From the NCBI GenBank assembly GCA_963693085.1, contig OY856409.1:1536673072-1536737071 (forward strand): a stretch of 64,000 bases of DNA. The letters run 5' to 3'. Positions within the stretch are counted from its first letter, which is position 1. Each line of letters starts with the position of its first letter. Origin of the DNA: Alisma plantago-aquatica (Eukaryota; Streptophyta; Magnoliopsida; Alismatales; Alismataceae). Position numbers and translations under genes: made by a program. The notes under the pieces are model-generated. The model made no database searches and was not told where the DNA came from. It worked only from the letters and a program-made list of their open reading frames with translations. Below are positions 56,514-64,000 of this stretch, one piece after another.

Positions 56514-56907
56514 CGCCAACAATGTTATTATCACAGTTAAATAGTATTATACTAAGTAGAGGATAAGCAGTTTAGAATATTCTCATCTTTTAAAGCATTG
56601 CAACTATCTATGATAGAGCAGTAAATCATCTATTCACTTTATAAGGAATATGAAGAACATGTACATCATTTACCCATCATACTATATTAACATCTCAAGT
56701 TTATCCTGTGATACTCGTTATTATGGTATGTCATCCATGAATCATTCTCATTTCTATTTGTTGGCCTCAGCCAATATGCTAACCAGATATTGAATTGTAC
56801 CAGTCATGTGAGTATACATCATCATAACATATCCACACATTGGACTATGCCAATCATATGCAACCATTCTAGGCATTGGACTATGCCAATTCTTTGATTA
56901 ACAACTA

Positions 56908-57290
56908 GGTGTTGGATTATTACCAACCCTGTGAATAGCCTGGTATTGGACTCTACCAATCCAATGATTAATAGCCAGGTGTTGGATTATTACCAATCCT
57001 GTGAACAACCTGGTATTGGACTCTACCAATCTAGTGATTAATAGCTAGGTGTTGGATTATTACCAACCCTGTGAACAACCTGGTATTGGACTCTACCAAT
57101 ACAATTATTAACAACCAGGTGTTGGATTATTACCAACCCTGTGAACAGCCTGGTATTGGACTCTACCAATCCAGTGATTAACAACCAGGTGTTGGATTAT
57201 TACCAACCCTATGAACAACCTGGATTGGACTCTACCAATCCAGTGATTAACAGCCAGGTGTTGGATTATTACCAACCTTATGAAACTATT
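56908..57290. repeat. 70-bp minisatellite, 5.5 copies
   Basis: Unit starts fall at 56,908, 56,978, 57,048, 57,118, 57,188 and 57,257. Each unit combines two related halves, 'ggtgttggattattaccaac' and 'ggtattggactctaccaat', so it is itself a doubled ~35-bp motif. A1 has no comparable array. Confidence 0.92.
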
Positions 57291-57322
57291 CTAAGTATTG
57301 ATCTTTGTCAATCCTGTGCAAC

Positions 57323-57485
57323 TATTCCAGGTATTGGGATTTAACCAATCATGTGTTATTATTCCAGGCATTGGGATTTAACCAATGCAGTGTTATTATT
57401 CCAGGCATTGGGATTTAACCAATCCTGTGTTATTATTCCATGCATTGGGATTTAACCAATCTTGTGTTAGTATTCCAAGCATTGT
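57323..57485. repeat. 37-bp minisatellite, about four copies
   Basis: The unit is 'ttattattccaggcattggg' plus 'atttaaccaatcctgtg'. It belongs to the same 'ggcattgg...accaat' lineage as the adjoining 70-bp array, and single units continue to about 57,600. Confidence 0.85.
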
Positions 57486-57655
57486 GCCTCTGCCAGGTAT
57501 TGGACTCTTCCAAACCTGATTACACCGCTAGGCATTGGTCCGTAACCAATCCAGATTATAGGCATTAAGCCTCTGCCAGGTATTGGACTTTAACCAAACT
57601 TGATTACACCTTCATTATGGGATATCAATCCCTTAAATTCATCATTGGTTATCAC

Positions 57656-58367
57656 ATCCTTTTACTAGGCTTTATACCCCGGGGTAAGCCATCATATCAA
57701 TTCACATTCTTTACGTACTACAAGTGTTCCTCTTATCTCCTTTAAGCATATTCAAAACACTATATCCCTTAATTGGCTATAAGCATAAAGCATGTATGAT
57801 CCAGATCTCATTATTATTATAACCATTTATTATTATTATGAAGTTACTGGTTTCCATTTCCCTTAGTTTATTTTGCACATTACCATTCCTTACATTAGAA
57901 TTTTATAAGCATCTTATCACCTCTCATTAGGCAACAATTATTCACATGGCTCACCAGGCCAATTAATCATCTTGTCACCTTTCACTAGGCAATAACTATT
58001 CACATGGCTTGATCCTTTTACTAGGCTTTATACCCTGGGGCAAGCCATCATATCAATTCACATTCTTTACGTACTACAAGTGTTCCTCTTATCTCCTTTA
58101 AGCATATTCAAAACACTATATCCCTTAATTAGCTATAAGCATAAAGCATGTATGATCAAGATCTCATTATTATTATAACCATTTATTATTATTATGAAGT
58201 TACTGGTTTCCATTTCCCTTAGTTTATTTTGAACATTACCATTCCTTACATTAGAATTTTATAAGCATCTTGTCACCTCTCATTAGGCAACAATTATTCA
58301 CATGGCTCACCAGGCCTATTAATCATCTTGTCACCTTTCACTAGGCAACAACTATTCAAATGGCTCA
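57656..58367. repeat. 356-bp tandem duplication in E2 LTR
   Basis: 'atccttttactaggcttta' at 57,656 and at 58,012 start two copies that stay nearly identical through '..tcaattcacattctttacg', '..ccatttattattattatgaag' and '..gcatcttgtcacctctcat'. The few differences suggest it is recent. Confidence 0.9.
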
Positions 58368-58680
58368 CAAGGCCCATTAATCATCTTGTCACCTTTCACT
58401 CGACAACAACTTATTCACATGGCTCACAAGGCCCATTAATCATCATGTCACATTTCACTAGGCTACAACTTATTCACATGGCTCATAAGGCCATTAATCA
58501 TCTTGTCACCTTTCACTAGGCAACAACTATTCACATGGCTCACAAGGCCCATTAATCATCTTGTCACCTTTCACTAGGAAACAACTTATTCACATGGCTC
58601 ACAAGGCACATTAATCATCTTGTCACCTTTCACTAGGCAACAACTTATTCACATGGCTCACAAGGCCATTAACCATTATA
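58297..58680. repeat. 59-bp minisatellite, about seven copies
   Basis: The unit is 'cacatggctcacaaggccc' then 'attaatcatcttgtcacctt' and 'tcactaggcaacaacttatt'. Copies vary by one or two bases (tattca/ttattca). This is the same unit as at 46,895-47,035 in A1. Confidence 0.9.
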
Positions 58681-60634
58681 CTTGTTATACAATTATTTAA
58701 CATGCCTTACAAGGCTTATGCAATAAGATAAATACAACCTTCCCATCATTAGGGTTAGGGTTTTCCATTATTAACCATTTAGGTTTTCAAGATCATATTA
58801 TGAATGATAAAACCCTAATTCATTGATCCAGACTTCTAAGAGCAACCATTGATGTCATAAGTATTTCGTCATACTTATTTATTCTCATCATTTATCTTTT
58901 AATGAATAATCAACACAAGGTATGGGTTCCTCTCTCATCCTTATCAGGGTATGATTACATCATACTATATTAACTTGGCTTAACCCTTTCTCAAGGTATG
59001 TTAGCCCACACTTATCAAAGTGCATTAAACTTATTACATCTCAATGTAACAATTGACATAACACACTTCATGTGTTACTCATCCAAGTATATTGGATTTA
59101 AGGTGCATCAAGGTACATCAACCTTGAAGTGTTGGATGTGATATCTATCATGTCTTGATGTATCACTTCCCTCATCACTTTTAACCTACTTAAGTTCATC
59201 AACTTATCTTGTATTAGGGTATTTCCCATCCTAATACTTTACGAACTAGCCCATCACATTTATTCTTTAGTGTATTGATCATAAGTCATACATTTGAATT
59301 GTCCAACCATCATCAATTGATATGGACTCATCTCAAGTTGAGACATTGTTGATATAAGGTTCTCCATTATCAACCACTCTAGGTGTTTCACCTATCAAGG
59401 TATTAGCCACACCATTACTTGGTGTTACACTCATTACTCCTAAGAGTGTCTTACCCTCACCTTTACAAGGCATCTCGGGTTAGAAGTGTACATATGTTCA
59501 CCATATGGGATTGTATGTATATGGGCACTCCCCATATCGGGCTAGAAGTATATACACACCATTCATATCGTCTAGAGGTGTGTATATGTGTTACCCATGT
59601 CGTTCATGAGGTATTAAGACATCACCTTGTCGGGCTAGACATCAACTAGGGTTGTGTATCGGGCTTCCATATCATGCAATAGCATTTGCTATTCATTACT
59701 CACATCAGGTTACCCAATTTAGGGTTTCATGTCAACTTATAAGTATTCATTCAACCTTGTATCGTGTATGGAGTCTATACTTGACTCCCTATCGTGCAAG
59801 AGGTGTATACTACACCCCCATATCGTGTAACAATGTATTCATTCATGTCCATATCGTTCAAGTGAAAAGGGTGCATCATCATATTGGGTTAAAGGTGCTT
59901 ACTTGTACGCTTGCACCCGATATCACTTTTATAAGGTGATATCATCTTCTTTAAGCTCTAGACCTTTGTTCTAACTATTATAGTTCACGTCAACAGGTCT
60001 AAAAAACTACTAGAACTTATAATTTCATCAACTATTTCAGGAAATTTTGGAATTAAAAGTAGATCATTAAATACATCTATTTAGGTGATGAATAATAACA
60101 TGATTGAGTTCAAGTTATATAACACGCCTTAAGAACAACTTCAAAGCTCCAAGCTCCAAAGCTCCACGTTCCTAAGGTTGAAGATGAACTTCAAAACTCC
60201 ACTATATACAAAGAATCACCATGGATAAGCAATTGGTGAAGTAGAAAAGAAAAGAAGATCAAAACCCTAAAGTCATGCTTCAATGCAAGGTTGAAGATGA
60301 TCATATCCTCACCTTTGGGTTAAGTATGAGCTCCTTCTTGATTGTTAACACCTTTGCACGATACCCTTGTGTCCTTGCACGATATTCCAACCCTCTTTCA
60401 CGATATAGCACTCACTTGCACGATATGCCGCTCAACTCTTTGCCCTATTGGCCTATATCACCTTATATGGCCAATTTCACCTACTTGGCCGATATGCTCT
60501 TGCCATGGGTGATATCCCAAGGCCTATGCACAATACCACAGTATCCCTTCATGATATGGGAGCTCTATGCACGATACCTTAGGGTAGGAGGGTGGTAAGG
60601 GTTGCAAAATTGCAGCAAGGGTGAAACTAGGGGG

Positions 60635-60642
60635 TATATATA
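60635..60642 (-). promoter_or_regulatory. TATA box of the E2 3' LTR
   Basis: TATATATA in the same surroundings as A1 (49,716), about 915 bp from the LTR 5' edge. Preceded on the upstream side by a cluster of 'gcacgatat' words (60,355-60,580). Confidence 0.55.
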
Positions 60643-61552
60643 CTTGTTGTTCATGAAGGAAGGCAAGAATGAGGTGTCAACATTTTAAGCTAGTAGGTGC
60701 CACGTGTCATGCATGGGTGACACGTGTACATGCATGAGTAAACATTTATCTTGTCTTGCAAAATGGTTGAGGATCATCTTGAGATGCAAATTCGTCCATT
60801 ACTTATCCATTTGAATAAGTCATCTAGCTTTAATCACTATTTTAAGTCAAGCCGATACACTTTTTCTAAGGAAACTTGTTGGCTGTCACACTTACATCCT
60901 TGAGGTGATTTGCACGATATGGCCTTTTACAAGAGTTAACAAAACAATATGAGGCTTGTCCTATGGCTCCTTGTCCGATAGGTACTCATATATAAGCTTT
61001 TCAACTTGATACAACTCAAGTTAAGCTTTCATATTCAACCCTTTTCTTGTTCATTTCATCACCAAGAGTACCATCACTCATAATGGATTCAAACATGGTG
61101 TATCTTATTTATCTCTCCTCTACATGATACTAGGAGGGAGTAGGGACACTCTATAGGTGGTAATTTACATAACAACCCCACATTTTGGGTAAATTACAAT
61201 TTGTACCAAAATTGGTGCACAATGCTCCAACATTGTTCAAGCAAGTTCAAACTAGAAATTTAGGCTTTCCACAAACCATCACTTAGCACCATTCTCTCTC
61301 TTATGATTCTTAAACACATGAGGTACATTCAACATGTGACATTTTGCATTATAGCCCCTCAATTTGGGTAAATTGCACTTTGGTCCAAAATAAAAGGAAA
61401 ATTGCTCAAACATCATTCAATCAGGACTAAACTTGAAACATAAGTTCCTCTTGAGCCTTATTTACTTTTCAAAATATAATAGCAAGCATATATTTATCTT
61501 TCTTAAACAAAAAACCTGGGGTTAAAGCATAACCCAGGTCAGGGATGTTACA

Positions 61553-63451
61553 AATTATAAACCCCTAACAAGGATTTCGTCCCCGAAATCCCAGCTAAAG
61601 GGAGATAGATATTATTCATTCATTATATCATAAAGTCTCCACATTACATCTTAATGTCATGGAGATTCCAAAGAAGTTTGATCAACACAAAGTTCTTCCA
61701 CATAGGGTTATCATAGAATCTGCACACATGACACATACTCCACTATCTTTTTCATTATTGACTGTAGAGTCAACTCTGTGTCAGGTAACATTTTGCTTAG
61801 TCGGAGAATCATTATACATACCTTATTTAACTCAGGTTACCTCATTGATTTGTCACCTTTTCCACTTACATCTTTGTTGATGTCATGTTTATGCGGGGCA
61901 TAAACCCCTAACATATGGTATCCATACTACAGTATGTAACTAGACTAATTTCAAAGTTGGCCCTTCTAGGTAACCAAACATTACTCCTTGTCATGAATCA
62001 TGTTCTCATTTCCTCATATCATTGAAAGTTCTTGGATACTAGGATTCTATACCTTGGTATCCATTATATGTGCTAAAAACACATCACATTATCATCATGA
62101 TTACTAGATCTGGGTATTCAAACTCTCAGTTCATCACTGAACATTGTTACCTCTCATCAGGTAACTGTTACCTCTAGGTCTGAGGACCAGTGTATACATT
62201 ATACTAAACATCTTCTTTTGTTTATAAGTTGATCTATGATTAACTCAGATTTTTTCATATATCAATTAGGATGTGGTAGAAATATCCATGCCACATCTTC
62301 TACCTCATTAAGCTCTTTAGATAGTCTCATAATGACTACTTGATCAGAGTAATCAGGAAGATAACAATCTAAGAGTTCCATACTTACCTTGCCTTCAATA
62401 GATGAATACCTGGCCAGGGTATTCAAGAACAGAAATTAGGTAGTATTCATTTGTTTTATATTATGTTTCATACTTTTAACATCTCTTTAAATTTTACTAC
62501 TTAGTATCTCAAGTTTTCTTCGGGTGTTTCTTTTACATCTCTTCCTTTTCTACATGAAGAGAGAAATTTCAAAACATATAAGAGAATATTAATCTGAATA
62601 TAGATTCTCATCCTTCTTATCTCTTCCTCATGTCCTCATAGGACTAATTAAAGGAAGCTCAACAACGAGTACCTTCTTATAATTATCAGATAAAATCTAG
62701 AGAAGACATATCAGAATGAGAAAGCTCTATCTGACTGTCATCCCTCACAGTCATCCACCACTTCTGGTTGACTCAAACATAGAGTCCAGCTGTTTCATGT
62801 TGTTACTTTTGCCTTAACTTAGCGACTATAGCCGTGGTGCACTAGGCATTTATTGCACTGATAGCACCAAAAACTTTGTCTTTTTAGACAACTAGGCAAA
62901 TTTCTCTAGAATTATAGAGACCTTTCCTTAATTCTCAGCTTATTGCCCCTCCTTGGGCATTGCCATCACATATGTACTATCTATCTATACTTATGGTAGA
63001 GTCTATTTTCTTGACATGTTAATTCTTCCCACATTTTCCACTGTTCCAACATGACAATGTCATTTAGGAACCCTTTCAAAGCACAAAGTTTCTGTATTGA
63101 GGACTGATAACCTAGGTTGTAAAGCTAGTATCCAATCTACTATATGCATCATTGTTGTCCTAACCAGCCCAACAAGAGCATAAAACCAGGATTCTCTATC
63201 CTGACTCAGTCAAGATGGGAATTCTTAGGCACTCATTCTTCTCTTTCCTGATCCCTTGCACCCTCTCCTGGTGCAACAACATTGCTCTCAGTAATGTGTT
63301 CCTCGTGTTCCTCAGTCATTTATAAACTTTACCCTTTCTTCTATATAAGCAGAAGTCACTATAGGGTATACTGGAGGACACTAACACAGACTCAACACCT
63401 TAGTCCTATGTCTCTATAGACTCAGTGAACCTTAAGCTATGATACCAAACT
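61553..63451 (-). other. E2 internal region without recognised coding
   Basis: Starts with PPT-side sequence ('ataaacccctaacaaggatt') and has a second related 'cataaacccctaacatatgg' at about 61,900. The longest ORF, 73 codons on the plus strand (61,659), has no recognisable relative. No zinc knuckle, DSG/DTG, FxDD or integrase motif was seen on either strand. The interior is consistent with a nonautonomous element. Confidence 0.65.
63436..63447 (-). other. E2 primer binding site
   Basis: GCTATGATACCA on the plus strand, the complement of TGGTATCATAGC. This is the tRNA-iMet site with one mismatch, 4 bases from the 5' LTR edge. Confidence 0.8.
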
Positions 63452-64000
63452 TGTAACGACAGTCGCCAAAACCGACAAACAAATCGTTACTAATTAAGTG
63501 GAATAAACATAAATAACAAATTAGAAAAAATCACTCAAAATTAAAACCATTTTTTTGCAAAGAGATCCATTTCTAGGAAAACTCTTTAAGGAATAACCAA
63601 AACCTGATATTCACATTGATCATATAGTGTACATACACTGTACCATTTCTTCTCGAGGACAACATATAACAGTTGCTTTCTCAAAACATATACTTTAAGA
63701 AACATCAACCCTCGAGGAATACAAGAAAAAATCTCAGATTGTTCATAAAACCAACACGTACTAAATCCAAGGACCTGAGAGTACAGAGATGACACATAGG
63801 ACTTCTATTTACAAGACACTACAGACGATACACTCAACCTGAGCTATCACTATTGTCCCCGCTGTTTATGGTCTCCCTCTGCAGTACGGTCTCCACCCCC
63901 TCGTGCACGTCCACCTAAAAAAAATGTGGATCTCACAGGGTGAGACAATTGTCCCAATGAGAGATATAACTCTCCGCCAACAATGTTATTATCACAGTTA
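63452..64000 (-). repeat. E2 5' LTR, first 549 bp in window
   Basis: Begins TGTAACGACAGTC and matches 55,995-56,540 with a small number of substitutions, including the hairpin motif at 63,959-63,974. It continues beyond the window end. Confidence 0.88.
63959..63974 (-). promoter_or_regulatory. Conserved hairpin motif in the E2 5' LTR
   Basis: GAGAGATATAACTCTC, 507 bp from the LTR edge; the base just before it has changed (caatga in place of cagcga) while the hairpin itself is unchanged. Confidence 0.6.

Larger units (their letters stand above)
55995..61552 (-). repeat. E2 3' LTR, 5,558 bp
   Basis: The edges are TGTAACCACAGTC (left) and ...AGGGATGTTACA (right). It is homologous to A1 and A3 but with different repeat expansions: 70-bp, 37-bp and 59-bp minisatellites and a 356-bp duplication. 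No protein gene is seen. The 69-codon minus ORF at 56,129-56,338 recurs in the 5' LTR (63,586-63,795) with a few substitutions, but has no known relative. Confidence 0.88.
55995..64000 (-). mobile_element. E2: large LTR element with small, apparently non-coding interior (LARD-like), partial
   Basis: The 3' LTR is 55,995-61,552, the interior 61,553-63,451, and the 5' LTR starts at 63,452 and runs off the window. A tRNA-Met-like PBS is next to the 5' LTR and PPT-side sequence is next to the 3' LTR. The interior is only 1.9 kb with no recognised Gag-Pol, while each LTR is about 5.6 kb. The first 550 bp of the two LTRs are nearly identical, so E2 is among the youngest layers here. It is inserted in D, with ATCCT (55,990-55,994) as the left target copy. 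Confidence 0.85.

Overview
The window is intergenic DNA from a large, transposon-rich flowering-plant genome. The evidence is Ty3/gypsy chromoviruses primed by initiator tRNA-Met, a Cassandra-type TRIM element carrying 5S rRNA-like Pol III boxes in its LTRs, a CACTA element with plant TNP2/DUF4218/DUF4216 domains, a plant L1-type LINE and plant hAT relics. I found no complete host gene. The only host-gene sequence is two intron-containing fragments (60S acidic ribosomal protein P0 and a P-type Ca2+-ATPase) carried inside the CACTA element. The species cannot be named from this sequence alone.

Layout. 1-8,065: decayed DNA transposons and a LINE. They are the end of a small hAT-type element (1-162) lodged in a ZMYM1/TTF-type hAT transposase pseudogene (about 171-2,170, minus), a 304-bp nonautonomous hAT-like element with a perfect 8-bp target duplication (3,018-3,321), and a LINE pseudogene (about 4,040-7,010, plus). 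8,071-22,188: one complete but coding-dead chromovirus (here G1, minus strand) with 5-bp target duplications AAAAC, PBS, PPT and gag-PR-RT-RH-INT-chromodomain order. Its two LTRs differ greatly in length (6,292 and 3,016 bp) because of a 2.35-kb tandem duplication in one and a missing block of about 0.86 kb in the other.

22,194-64,000: a nested stack. The oldest layer is a second Ty3/gypsy chromovirus (B, minus). Its pieces lie at 23,943-26,753 (chromodomain, INT, RNase H), 43,574-45,221 (RT, PR) and 50,621-51,008 (gag). It is split by (i) a Cassandra TRIM at 25,103-25,931, (ii) a solo LTR (C, 26,754-43,573) that was itself entered by the CACTA element (from 28,843) and by another long LTR (A3, from 37,479), (iii) a 5.4-kb solo LTR (A1, 45,222-50,615, TSD GTTTG), and (iv) element D (51,009 onward). 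D was in turn entered by element E2 (55,995 to past the window end), a LARD-like retrotransposon with 5.56-kb LTRs and only 1.9 kb of internal sequence that shows no recognisable coding.

Most of the unusual structure lies in the long LTRs (3-6 kb): minisatellites, palindrome clusters, iterated short words, and one paired-hairpin motif. That motif is conserved across otherwise different LTR families at a nearly fixed 450-510 bp from the LTR 3' end. The intact-looking coding capacity is one 587-codon CACTA transposase ORF. Every retrotransposon polyprotein has stops, frameshifts or lost catalytic residues. Copy numbers and identities quoted are by eye; no alignment or database search was run.
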